A stretch of 64,000 bases of DNA. Source: Rehmannia glutinosa (taxonomy: Eukaryota; Streptophyta; Magnoliopsida; Lamiales; Orobanchaceae). The position numbers and the translations under genes are program-made. The DNA lies in NCBI GenBank assembly GCA_016081115.2, contig JABTTQ020000184.1, forward strand, positions 62,035 to 126,034. The letters are read 5' to 3'. Below are positions 23,626 to 35,267 of this stretch, piece after piece. Below the pieces are notes generated by a model. It did no database searches. It worked only from the letters and a program-made list of their open reading frames with translations, and had not been told where the DNA came from. Position 1 is the stretch's first letter. Every line of letters begins with the position of its first letter.

Positions 23626-25879
23626 TGGTGGGGGACAGTGGAGTCAGTGGACAGTCTGTGAGAGTGTTTAAAAGGCGGTTTGGGCTGGATTTTTCCTTTT
23701 TCTTTTCTATAAGTTTTCATTTTTTATTTTTTTATAATTCATTTGTGAGACTTACGTCTAACTATTCATGGCGACAATAAATTTCCTCCTCATTCTTTCG
23801 CCGTAAAGGTAAAGTGGGATGTGCACGCATTTGGCCAGTGTTCGACAGACAATAGCTCCGACTCCTCATTGTTGCCGCAAGGTAAAGCGCGGGATGTGCA
23901 CTTATTTGGCCAATGTTTGACGCCTGGCGACGTCAACTAGATCCTCCAAGTAAAGAGAAACAATTATGTTCGACCCCTAATCTACTAATAACGATCTCTC
24001 CCGAATCGAACCCACACGAATGCTATTCAAGATGAGTTCCCACCAAATCTTCACTATTTCGCATATGCCCCTGGGAGCAATTTGATAAGCGAGAATAAGA
24101 ACCCCTAACCTCCACCCCACAAACATTTGATTTGATAGAGGGATTTGAACCCCGACCTCCACCCCACAATTGTTTTGTGGTGGTGAAAATTGGGCTAAGT
24201 TTACCCTGTTTATAAGTTTTCATTATTGTTTTTGAGTGGGAAAATGATGAAAGTGTAATAAGTGGTTGATTTTAGCGGATGGGATCTTCTATTCCAAAAC
24301 CGTGTTTTATCTTCTATTCCAATTGTATGGATGATTGACACGTGTATTACATTTACCATGTTAATTTTCAAGTATAAATCAGCGAGTAAAATTGTAGGGT
24401 TCTAACATGGTAAGTGTAATACACGTGTCAATCATCCACACGATCAAAACAAGAGATAAACACGATTTTAGAATAGAAGATCACATCCGTGATTCTAGTG
24501 GTGATTTTTGCTTATTTATATTAAGTAGCGGCGACAGAGATAAACATGACCAGATTTGGTGCAATTTTTTAATTAATAAGGTAAATACTTAGATTACAAA
24601 CATCTTGTTTTTTTAATTCTTTTGAGAAGGAGATTACAAACATCTTATTAGATGCTCAACAAATTTGTAAGCTGATGTAAAATTTGTAATAGAAAAGGTA
24701 TTACAAATTAACATTATTAGCTTACAAACAAGGTAATGATATTTTTTGAAATGCTAATTATTTTTTGGGTCGCCTAGAGTAATAATCGGGCCTAAGCCAA
24801 GCCGAAAGACCACATAATTTTTGTTTTAGTATCACAAAAAGATTTATTAATTAGAAGAAATCTATGGATCAAAACCCTATATAAATATAAACCTAGATAG
24901 TTCTAACTTCTAACTAATTTGTAGAATTGGAATGTTACATTGAAGACAGTAGACAAAAAAAAGTACTAATAAAATTGATCTCGTTTCTATCATGAATTGT
25001 AGGGTAATGGTTCAAATGAATCTTTTGAATAGAAATGAACAAAATTTATTCATAAAGAGAGATTAAAACATTGAAAAATCACTTACTTGGTTCTACATGA
25101 AGATAAGGAAAAAATGGTAAAGTAGAGCACGCTATGAATTTTTTTCCCCCTTTTTCTTAGGGGAGTTATTTGTTCTTGTCCATCTAAGGCCACCATAGTT
25201 TCATTTACTGGATAACTCTATGCACGCTGAGGCAAGTTGTGGAATTTTCTCATAATGCACTTACAGTGTACTCCTTACGTTGTCACTATTATCAGAAAAA
25301 TGGACCACTTCCCCTTCGGTTATGTTTTGGTTCCTTTTCTTTCCTCCTAAATGAACATATCTAGCACTAGCAGATTGTGTTGTTGGCCCAATCTATTTTC
25401 TCTACGGACTGAAAAGCAAAAGCCCATAATGTTCCAGTTTTCAATAATTTATTGCCCCATTACCCAAATCTTGTATCGCAACAAACCAGTTTGAGGCGAT
25501 TTATCAAAAATATCAGATAATATATTAAGTTTTTATTAATAAGATAATTATACATTTATGGCATACAAATAACCATGAGAAGACACAATATGATTTTCTT
25601 CCTCTTAACTAAATATAATATTGTTTCAAAATAAAAAACATTATATATAAAATTTAATTTATTTTGTAATTGCGAAATGGCCCAAATCCTCGTGACCACC
25701 TGGTAAAGTTGATAACAACCCCCAAAACACACAGACATATAGAGACAAAGATTGATTTCAATTAATTGGTGAAATAATTATCTTTATCTACCACGCCACT
25801 TCATTTCTCAACGGTAAATTAATGAACTATCCCACCTTCCAACATAAATAATTGACCAACAACTGGATGGTTGTGGAAT
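23626..25879. other. Intergenic, promoter side of the aspartyl protease
   Basis: No gene is seen. A near-duplicated block (gtaaagtgggatgtgcac at 23810 and a gtaaagcgcgggatgtgcac-like copy at 23881, each followed by a ttggccagtg/ttggccaatg match) suggests a short tandem repeat of about 70 bp. The foldback MITE at 24276-24489 also lies here; the rest is AT-rich. Confidence 0.5.
24276..24489. mobile_element. Foldback MITE, Mutator-like, carrying two G-boxes
   Basis: The two halves are inverted copies of each other over nearly the whole 214 bp (cggatgggatcttctattc on the left, cggatgtgatcttctattc on the other strand at the right). Flanks tgattttag (24267-24275) and tgattctag (24490-24498) form a 9-bp target duplication with one mismatch, typical of Mutator-like elements. 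Each arm contains gacacgtgt, a G-box/ABRE-type site (CACGTG), about 0.75 kb upstream of the aspartyl protease start. Confidence 0.75.
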
Positions 25880-26073
25880 GGCAATTTTTTTTTTTCTTTA
25901 TCTAACACCACTGAGATTCCATTCTTTTTCCTGCTTTTGACAAATAGTCGTTGTGACAAAGAGGACCAAATCTCAATTTTTGTTGAGAAAAATGACTATT
26001 TGTCAAAAGTAAAAAGAAAAAGGATGAAATCTCAAAATAGTGTTAGATAAAGGACAAAAAAAAAAATTTTGCC
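25880..26073. mobile_element. Foldback MITE, Mutator-like, 10-bp target duplication
   Basis: The 194-bp element has long inverted arms. Both strands contain ctttatctaacac, a cattctttttc-type block and cttttgacaaatagtc. Its outer ends are ggcaattttt and ggcaaaattt. The flanking 10-mer gttgtggaat is identical at 25870-25879 and 26074-26083. No coding capacity. Confidence 0.75.
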
Positions 26074-29000
26074 GTTGTGGAATTATCCGTCTGACAAAAT
26101 TGTAGACAGTGACTATTCTAGTGTCACATATATAATTATAACCTTTTTTAATATTTAATAATAAATTAATTTTAATCTAATCCTACACTTGATTTTTTAT
26201 TTGTAAATTACAATGTAATGATACATAGCAATATACAAGTAAAATAAAGATTAGAAATAAAACACAATATACGATTGTTGCAAAAGTACGTATGCACAAT
26301 TGGAGAAGTAAAGTCCTCATGAGGCTGTTGGCCCAATTGGAGAAGGATAGTAAAATGGGCCATCTACATTTCCCTGGGGCCTGGGGGTAGTTGAATGGTC
26401 TATTTGACTATTTGTATGTAATTCTTATGGAACCCAAGGCAGATGAATAAAAAATATTTTACCTACAAATGATTTTACCTACATTTTCAATTTTCTTCAT
26501 AAACCCTGATTTTTTATAGATAAACTGCTTTTTTTTAGTAATGACTATATTCTACTCAACTCGATTCATACACGAGATTCTATTGCAGGAAAAGTATCAA
26601 CTACGGTAATTACAATTTTAACTGCCCAATGACCAGTCATATAATTAATACTACAATTCTACTTCCTCCATTTTAACTGCCCAATAACCAGTCATATAAT
26701 TAATACTACAATTCTACTTCCTCCATAGTTGTTTATCCTGAGCATTAAATGGGTCCGACACGCACTTAATAATTTTTGCTTTTGACCAAAGATGAAAACT
26801 GAAAAGGGCCTTGATTCTGTGACAGGATGAAGGAAGTGGTTGGAGTTGAGCCCGAAGTGGAAGCATGTGAGTTGTGACAGAAAAGCTAAAAAAGGCAAAA
26901 TAGACGGTCTCTATTTTTTATCTCACATGTTTTCAGCATTCCACGATATTACTTTTTTCATTGGCCTCAAAATAAAGATATATGAAATGCAAGTGCATGT
27001 GTGTTTGCCATCTCTAATTTTTGTAGTGTTTAGTTTCGTGTTTTCAATACATTACATGAATATCACGTATTGAAAATAATATATTTGATATACATGTGGT
27101 ATAAGAAGCTATGTATTTCAAATCCATAGTAACAATAATTGAGCTTGTTTTTGGTAGTATCATAACACAAATGATTTAAAACTCTTAGACTATGTTTGTT
27201 TAACTCCCTCAATCAATGTTTTGAAACCCCGGACCAAGCCGGCCGATTCAGTTTAACTGGGAACCGATCATATATCTGGTCCGTTTATATAGTAAAATCG
27301 GGAGGCTAAAAAATCGTTGTCACTTAGTTGAACTTGGAAACCTAGGTGAATTAAAGGAAAATATGTTTAGTAAGTTTGCATATAATTTCTTCTTTTATTT
27401 GATTTACATATACATTCGATATTAGTTTTTATTTTTTATTTGTATTTAAGTTTTTTCACATTTGTATTTGTATTTATCTTTTATATGTATGTGCATATAT
27501 ATACATGTGTGTGTGTCTTGTGGCAGTGCGTGTAGTACTAGTGTGTAGGGGCCAATCGGTTTTTGATAACCGATTGAACTAGTGATCTAACGACCCAACT
27601 ATTAATCCGATTCGATGTCCGATCCGGATATGAAAATATTGCCCACAATAACACTTTTTTCCTCATCTTCTTACCCGCAATCATCATCCACACATATAAT
27701 TATCGATTTTCAATGCATTTCTCTATCAAAGACATCATATCAAATATCTCTTCTCTCTTTAAACTTCATCGCTACTTTCAATCACCAACCAAACATATTA
27801 TTTGAGCTATTTTTGAGTTATTGTCTTTGAATTTCAAATCCATCTAATATAGAATCATCTAAAATTCTTTCTCCAAATTCAAATCATTTCATCTAAATGT
27901 AACTTAATAGTTCAACAATTTGCACTTATTTGTATATGAGAATATTTTTACTGGTCACTCATTACTTTTATATATTATTAAATTGCTCTTAATATTTCTA
28001 TTATGATTATTTGTGCAAAGAAAATAAATCAAACTACAACTAACTATGCACAAAATTACTACAATACCCCAGGTATAAAAACTGATCTTACGCTACCATA
28101 ATATAAAAAGATTCATATTCGTTGATATTTTTCATTCATATTAGGAATTTCTAGGAAATTTATTTCAAAATAATTTGTTCCCTAACAAGCAACAAGAACA
28201 TGGACAGGTGTTCTTACACCAATACTCATGAAATAAGACCTTCTCTTTACGAGCATTTAAATATTCTCGATTTGAAGGAATTTAATATCAAAACACAAAT
28301 ATATTCGTCACTGTACGCATATCCATCCAATGTAGCTATGTATGACTTAGAAAAACTTCACTAAATAATAAATATAACTAAAACAAATAAAGATGAAGAA
28401 ATGATTGATACTGACAGAAAAGAATATTCTTGCCAAAAAAATATAAAATGCGACGTGCACTTGATTTAGCAATTTAAACTATGAATATGTAGTAATTAGT
28501 AACGACAACTAAAAACTAAATAAGTCATGACAAAAACATGTCTAACACCTTAATAGTTGAGGCCCGCATGATTCCACACGTTTTTGAACAGCCATCCACA
28601 TTTGCTTTCTCATCAAGACTTTACTTTACACACATATTTGACTATTTGTTCACATGTTCTCTCATCATTTTCACCAAACAGTGTCGTGTAACAACAAAAA
28701 ACACACCTCCTTCCGCGAAGATGCTCATCCTCCCACCAAAAATAAATAAAAAAATATAGTATTATTTTCGTGAAACAATATAGTAATCTATTTCTTAACC
28801 CTAGTTAAAAGTCTTTCAAGCAAGAAAACCTCACACCAACCAGTATGAAATACTCCAGTCAAGTTTCAAAATTTTCAAGTTAAGCTTTTATATCAACCAA
28901 AACTCACAAGAACTAGCATAGCGTAGTTGAATGTAAAATCTAAAAGTTTTCATAACATTCAACTCACCACTAACACCGATTCCATCTTTTCTACACAAAC

Positions 29001-29512
29001 TTGCCAATTTAGGTATACATCATGAAAATCAAATCTAACATCTGATGACACAATAATCATCTTAAGCCTCCAAATTAGTCATACAAGCTTATATTACAGG
29101 AACTAAAGTATAATGGAAACACTGTATGTTATCTGATTTTCACAAGGAAGAATATGCAATGTCAATGAGACAGATGTTATAACAACACAATCATCTAAAT
29201 TAGATCAAAATGATACAAAACCATTAAGAAAACAACAGAGGAAGTAAAATGAAAATTTACAGATTTCAGAACAAAAAAAAAGTCATTAATTGAACATAAT
29301 AAATTAAATGATCTTGAAAAAGCACATCCTTATGACATAATATGTATACTATAAACAACTAGACAATTGCTATACTATTTGGTCAGAAGATAGGTCATTT
29401 CACCTAACCCTAGCATTTACTGCTGTATATAAATTAAACTCTCTGCAAAACCTTTCCATATTGGTTTCACTACACATTATGCCTAATAACTTTGTCAATC
29501 ACAATACTTCTA
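26074..29512. other. Intergenic between aspartyl protease and bHLH gene
   Basis: No gene is supported. The stretch holds the 55-bp duplication at 26615-26724. At about 27210-27630 there is a block with ccgg-rich ends (aaccccggaccaagccggcc and gtccgatccggat) that may be a degraded DNA transposon. The rest is AT-rich. The part just below 29513 would be the bHLH 3' untranslated region. Confidence 0.45.
26615..26724. repeat. Tandem duplication of a 55-bp unit
   Basis: Units 26615-26669 and 26670-26724 are adjacent and differ at one position (cccaatgacc versus cccaataacc). The near identity suggests a recent event, or an assembly duplication. Confidence 0.85.
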
Positions 29513-31255
29513 TTACCCAACAGATGACAACTGCTGCGGTGAGTTCGACTCATACGAAAAATGCATCTACCAACTTCTCCTTAGTCAACGTTCGATCCTC
29601 CCGATTTGACAACGAATGTGTGAAACACTTTCTCACTCCCCGTAGCAAATCTTGCCTCAACGATAGTTGCTTGTGCATTCTTGATTGCCTGGACGAGCCT
29701 CGATGCAGGGTGAGAGTCCAACGGACACCTCACACTCAACGTAACTTCATTGTGGCCCACTTGGATGTCGATGCTCGGGATCACTTCTGTTTTCGGCTTA
29801 GCTTCTGAAACCGATGCTTCTTTGGATAGTCTTTCCTTCTCAGACTCCATGTCGTCAAGTTTCTTCTGAAGTTCAGTTATGTAAGCAATAGCATCTCCCA
29901 AGAGGGAAGCTTTATCCATCTTGGAAATATTCGCACGACTGCCGCAGCGCGTAAAAACGCTGATTCAGCTTTTCTCGACGCGCCCTCTCGGCCTCAACGT
30001 GATTGAGGGCCTCCTCTCGCCCGTTGGCAGGCTTTCGACCGCGCTTCCTAGGCCTCTTGTGTTCTGCACACTCAACCTCGACATCTGAGTGCTCAGATTC
30101 GACACTACATGGCGTGGATATGATGCGCTTTGAGGTTGCACCAGTGAAATCAATCTGCATTTGTGCTGGCTTTTGATGCTGAAAATTGTTAAAATTATAT
30201 TCGGCCCTTACCCCATTGACATGCTCATGAAGATTTTTTGGACTATGAATATCTACGGGCTTTCCTGGCATCAAATTACCGTATTGCATCCACGCTACGC
30301 CATGAAAACCATTTTGAGTGTTTGTGGACGGCGGCGGCCTATGTTCGACGTTTTTAAAAGCAATTTTTTCCCTAAATTGCGTACGACTAGAATAAATGTC
30401 CTGTCCGAAAATCTTGGGAACCACTTCTACACGGTTACCAATTACCGAACTAGAAATTGGGCCGTTCCCATCTTTTTTGTCAGTTACAGCCGCCATAGTC
30501 GCAGCTTTCTTGGCCCTAAGAACGGGTGATAATGACGAGAAGGATGACGTTATTGCCTTCAATAGCTCCAAATTTTCAGGAACACGCCTGACTGAACCCA
30601 ATTCGACTACACCAATCTCAGTTGGAATCAAAACAATAGTTTGCATGCCAGCCGACTTAGCAAGGAATGATCGAACACAATAATCAACAGAAGACTTCAA
30701 TGCATCTGATAACCAAACGTGCTTACCAGATCCAAAACATTTCCCAGGACCCCCTTCGCCCCTGGCAAAAGAAAAATACATAGATGCCAGGAAGAACATT
30801 TCGACATCGGTAACCTTATCCAATCCAAAAGCATAACTATCCTCATCACTTCCCCCAAACATAATGTGCAATTTCTGAAGAACCTTTTTTCTCATTCTTT
30901 GTAGAGAATCATCCTGAAGTCTAAAATTGAGAATGCGAGTAACTTCGGAGTGCTCATCCTCACGAGGCTCCCGACAACAGCCGTCCCCCCAACCTAAAAC
31001 CAAGTCTCCGGCCTTAGATTTCGAAAGCTGCCAAAAAATCGCATAATTCCAACAAAAATTGACGGAATTTTGGTGCTCCACGAGATCTGAAAGCTTGTTC
31101 TGCAAATTCTCATCATTCGCCATCGACATCAATGAGCATTCAGCAGAAACAGAGCTAGACATCAAGTAATCGAAGGCCTTACTCCCCAAAATCGCGGCCG
31201 CCATGATTTTATCCTCATTCCACACAACATCCCCCATACCTAATTTTAATTTCAT
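29513..31255 (-). CDS. bHLH-MYC transcription factor, JAM clade (subgroup IIId), frame broken by small indels
   Basis: The N-terminal bHLH-MYC_N domain is long and well conserved (VVWNEDK, SDENLQNKLSDLVE-type block, NFCWNYAIFWQLSKSKAGD, LGWGDGCCREP, VLQKLHIMFGGSDED, FFLASMYFSFARGEGGPGK, YCVRSFLAKSAGMQTIVL). A basic nuclear-type stretch RPRKRGRKPANGREE precedes the HLH, whose basic region HVEAERARREKLNQRF has the His-Glu-Arg residues that read E/G-boxes. Helix 2 (ASLLGDAIAYITELQKKLDD) and a C-terminal ACT-like domain follow. Arabidopsis relatives JAM1/bHLH17, JAM2/bHLH13 and JAM3/bHLH3 repress jasmonate responses. The frame is lost at about 29930-29945 (two single-base losses inside the HLH) and again at 29587-29593 (two more), after which a conserved tail runs to a stop at 29513. 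About 580 residues are implied, in the family range. I chose the methionine at 31255; 31303 is also open, but its extra residues do not resemble the family. Confidence 0.85.
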
Positions 31256-31289
31256 CACACAGAACCACCAATAAACCAAAGGTTTTGAA

Positions 31290-31583
31290 CTTGAACAGCC
31301 CAAATCACAGAAGAAAAAGAAAATTCCAGTATTGATAAATTCCGAATCTTAAACACTCAAATCGTAAACCAATTCAACGTAACTCCATATCAAGCTTTCC
31401 AACAAAACTCAATCATTTTGGCAGAAACCGAACTACACATAGCGCTCTGTCTCAGATCTCAAATACGATTAATCTATAAAAACATGCATGAAGAAAAACC
31501 ATAAGAGAAAAACTCAAATGTAACTAAACACAAAAGGGTTAAAAAAATAAAACATGCCGAACAGATTTAAGGAAATTACTCAC
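31290..31583 (-). other. Inferred intron in the bHLH 5' leader
   Basis: On the minus strand a strong donor (aatacag|gtgagt) lies at 31583. A pyrimidine-rich stretch and acceptor (ctgttcaag|ttc) lie at about 31290, 34 bases above the start codon. Related bHLH genes often carry a leader intron. No transcript was available, so this is inference from splice-site quality. Confidence 0.4.
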
Positions 31584-31590
31584 CTGTATT

Positions 31591-32109
31591 TTGGGTCTTT
31601 CTCGATTCCAATATAGTAACTTATTGAGAGAAAAATTAAATAAATATACTGAATATATATATGATCAACAAAATCAAAACAAGAATCAACTATCTCCTCT
31701 TTTCTTATGTGAGTGTGAAAGAAATGAGAAAGAGGTTTGGGTGTTGGTTTTTCCTTTTTTATTTTTATTCTCTCTCTCGCATGCATATGAAGATTTGATT
31801 AGTTATATTATTTAAGAAATAGTGAAAAAGTAACCATGGTTAGGTTACAGAGACGTTTGAGAAGTAGTCGGCGACAATCATGTGCTTTTTTTTTTTTTAG
31901 TTTTCATTTCCTACTCATTTATTAATAGTTGAGTGGGTCAATGATCATTATCTTTGGAACTCCTTTTTATATTATTTTCACTTTCACGAGGGAGAAGAGT
32001 TGTAATTTTTTTTTAACCTTCCATATTTAGAAGTATTCCATTCTCCATTACACGATCCTCTAATTTTGAGTAAAATGACACTTAAAGCATTCTTTTACAC
32101 ATATATGAG
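31591..32109. other. Probable bHLH promoter and leader region
   Basis: AT-rich with ct-repeat tracts near 31770; no other gene seen. The bHLH transcription start probably lies here, but no specific TATA element stands out. Confidence 0.4.
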
Positions 32110-32349
32110 TAGATGTGTCAAATGGACTGTCCATCTCGGGCCAATTCAAAAAATGGGTCGGTCCGGTGCCGCCAAACAATATTTGACCGCTATTTTTTTG
32201 AGACCAATCCACAAAAATATAAAGTAAGATCGAGGTCCGTTTTTGGGTCTAATGGGTCCGCCCAAAAAAAAATCCGGCTTATTTCGGGCCTAAAAACCTT
32301 AACCCGATTCATCCATAATACCAAGGTCGGGCCAAAATTGACAACTCTA
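32110..32349. mobile_element. hAT-type MITE with perfect 8-bp target duplication
   Basis: Ends are tagatgtgtcaaatgg and an inverted aaaattgacaactcta. The 8-bp duplication tatatgag is identical at 32102-32109 and 32350-32357. The interior is rich in gggtc/gggcc motifs, as in the element at 19412-20066, so the two probably belong to related families. No coding capacity; about 0.5 kb upstream of the bHLH leader. Confidence 0.75.
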
Positions 32350-33180
32350 TATATGAGTATGTTTTGATCCAACGATGATCAATTATATATGTACACACTG
32401 TCTACTGTAAGGAAATTTACAACACATGGGTACGAGGCACCAATTTGTACAAAATGGTTCGTCTTTTCGAGACTCGGGTACAGAGTTGGACACGGGTAAT
32501 TCTAATTACGATCATCGCACGTTTCATATTCAGCTCTGAGACTCAAAATTTAGGTCAACAAACTTATGTGTATGTATTGGCGGATCCAGGGGGCCACCTT
32601 GCCCCCCTCTCTTTTTTTTAAAAAAAAAAATAGCGTTAATTTTTTTAAATTTTTTTTAGTTGTATTTGTATGATTTTTTTTATTTTTTATTCGATCCACC
32701 ATATTTTTGTATATCGGTCCATCCTATCATCGTGTCTTGACTCCGTCCTGTGTATGGAACACGTGAACAACATTCATTTTATTTTTAACGCTTCTTTCTC
32801 TTTGCTCCTTTTTTTTTCAATCCGATCCTCTTAACTTGATTCAAGATGTAAGAGGATAAGATTGCCAAAAAAAAAAAAAATACATATATATAAATATTGA
32901 ATATTGTTTTTGCAATCCTTTTTTTTTCCTCTTGTTTTCTTAACCATATTTTAAATAATGCATACAAGAGGCCTTGAGACACTTTTGGCCTCCCAATTGC
33001 AAGTAGTAGATATAAAAATATTGAGTCTCACGTTACCTTGAGTTGTCACAAAGAGTGTAAGTTAACAAAGTCAACTGCATAATAAATGAATCAACTTTAT
33101 TGGAATTTTACAGTGGATACAATGTATATGAATGGCTCAACTTATATTCAATTTGAATATTTTCATGTAGCGGAACATAT
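32350..33180. other. Intergenic, AT-rich
   Basis: No gene seen. A piece near 32578-32620 (ggcggatccagggggccacc) resembles the edge of an old DNA transposon but no partner end was secured. Poly-T and poly-A runs are frequent. Confidence 0.4.
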
Positions 33181-34260
33181 TTTCTATTCTACTTTTGGTG
33201 TTTCACTTCATGTTCCACTACTTGGACGATTGACATGTATTTACAAGATAAATATGTGCCTTTAATTTGTAAATGCATATACACTTAGAAAGCAAATGAT
33301 GGGAACTACCCACTTAGGATAGAACAAAAACTTTTATAACATGTGAGATAAAAACTAAGTTTTCTACCCACTTTTTGGTTCTTTTACCCAAATACCCTTG
33401 ATACTTTATCTCTCACATATTTTCTCTCACATTAATATACTTTCTTTATTTTGATTTTTAACACAAGTTTTAGTTTTTTTAAAACAAAATCAGATTTTTG
33501 TAAAATCGTTTATTATAAAAAAATTGAAAATAATTTTAGTTTTTATTATTTTATAATTTCAAGATACTTTAAAAAATGGAAAATATTCTCAAAAAAATGG
33601 AAAATATTTTCGAAAAAGTGTGTATTTTTTTTAAAAAAAACATTTTCATATTTTTGATTCTTTTTTGTTTTTTAAACAAATTATCATGTTTTTTTTATAT
33701 TTTAATATTTAGAATTGAAATTTCGAATCTAAGATGCAATGTGCGCGATATATCGTGTCTATATTGAACATGAGCACAATATCGTGCCTCAAGTAAAAAT
33801 TAGGCACGATATCGTGCCCTATATTGGGTATGATATCGCTTCAAAGTAAAAATTGGGCACGATATCGCGTCAATATTCATGCCCAATTTTAAATAAGGCA
33901 CGATATATCGTGCCTCGCTTAAAATTAGGCACGATATCGTGCCCAATATTCGTGCTCAATTTTAAATAAGGCACGATATGAGTATACGATTTTATACATA
34001 GGTGTGTGTATTTGGGGAAGTGTCACGATTTTCAAGGAAAACATTAATTGCATGAGTTTTAAAATTCAAAATTCATAAAACACCAACTTAAAGAAGGGGC
34101 AATTTCGCCAATTTAGGTAGAAAAGAGTTTTGTTATCTTGGTGGGTAGAAAAGAGTACCCACTATCCATAGTGGGTGACTTAAAAAATTGCCCCTATACA
34201 CTTATTCATCATTCAAGTAGTGGAATAGAAATGAAACAACAAAAGTAGAACAAAAGATTT
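33181..34260. mobile_element. Inverted-repeat element with nested inverted repeats and a palindrome array
   Basis: Arms at 33181-33240 and 34201-34260 are inverted copies (ttctattctacttttggtgt versus ttgttctacttttgttgt on the other strand, both continuing to ttccactactt). Inside them a second, weaker pair with cccactt/cccactat motifs is visible. The centre holds AT-rich sequence and the palindrome array at 33741-33980. No convincing protein is encoded. I did not find an unambiguous target duplication. Confidence 0.5.
33741..33980. repeat. Array of short palindromes based on GGCACGATATCGTGCC
   Basis: About eight copies or near-copies occur in 240 bp. Perfect palindromes are at 33803-33818, 33897-33914 (with an extra at, GGCACGATATATCGTGCC) and 33928-33943. 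Partial ones are at about 33741, 33774, 33830, 33857 and 33970. They are separated by 20-50 bases of AT-rich spacer with a recurring aaaattaggc or caattttaaataaggc lead-in. Confidence 0.75.
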
Positions 34261-35144
34261 CCCCTATAAAAATAATAAAATATACAATCAAAGATATTAG
34301 AGTTAAGTAGTAACTTGGTTTATTCTTCTCCATTGATGCTAATTAGGTCTCATAATTAGTTTGGTTTATTTCGTCCCCATAATAACTGATGGTTAGCGTT
34401 TATGTTGTTCGGCTTTTCGTTTATCAATGTATGCAGAAAATTTATATAACTCATTACCTGAAAATTAGTGACGTATCCAGATATGTGATTTTGTTTAGTA
34501 CTACTGCGATTTCTAATTCTAATAAATATAATTTTAAAATACGTTCATGTTTTAGTTTTGTATGGGTTTATGATTTTGTTGGTCTTACAAAATTTTAATC
34601 GTTATGAGTTTTTATGCTCAATGAAATTTATTGATTTAAAGAAAAATCAATTATATTACTCAAAAGATCAATTTTTTTTTTTGAGGGGATCAAAATATCA
34701 AAATTAAAAGATTCATTAAATGTAGTTATCAATCATTAGTTAATAATAATATACTAATTTTGGTGACTTAAAAATGCTGAATAAAAAATCACAAGGTTCA
34801 TGTGTCGTGGCGTGCGTTGGGAGATGTGATCACATGCCTCACATTGACTGTTATGGTGGCCCTTTAAAGCGTTAAAATGGAAATCACACGGTTCACGTGC
34901 TGCTAGGGATAGACTTTTCTCAAAGCACGCGTCCCACAACCACAGCTTTCGGTCCACACGTTGTCAAAAAGCATGATACACCAATTGAAACCTACTCACT
35001 TCACCAACTCATCATCAAACCAGGGTTAGGTAATTAAAATGAAGGCAAAAAACGTGATTACTTTTTAAGAAAAAAAAAGGATTTATTGCCTTTTCACTAT
35101 TTAAACATGGGTGAAGCAAGAGCAAATCTTGAAATTCAAGATTA
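34261..35144. other. Intergenic, AT-rich
   Basis: No gene or repeat structure could be supported. A somewhat GC-richer stretch at 34795-34960 carries no convincing coding frame. Confidence 0.4.
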
Positions 35145-35267
35145 TTCATAAAAGGGAAAATTGAAAATTGGTGTTGTATGTTTTGGGTAGTTGTAAAATT
35201 GGTCATCTTCGATTATCTTTATGCAAATTTGATCTTGTATGTATGATTTTGTATCAATTTAAGGATA

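Noticed and set aside
23574..23720. Upstream extension of the aspartyl protease reading frame by 49 residues
   Set aside because: The extension has no signal peptide, is unlike the family, and overlaps a TATA-like site; the methionine at 23573 leads straight into a signal peptide.
31256..31303. Earlier methionine for the bHLH gene
   Set aside because: The extra 16 residues are not family-like and fall beside the inferred leader intron acceptor.
33741..33980. CRISPR-like array
   Set aside because: The repeated units are palindromes with irregular spacing and no distinct spacers, in plant nuclear DNA.
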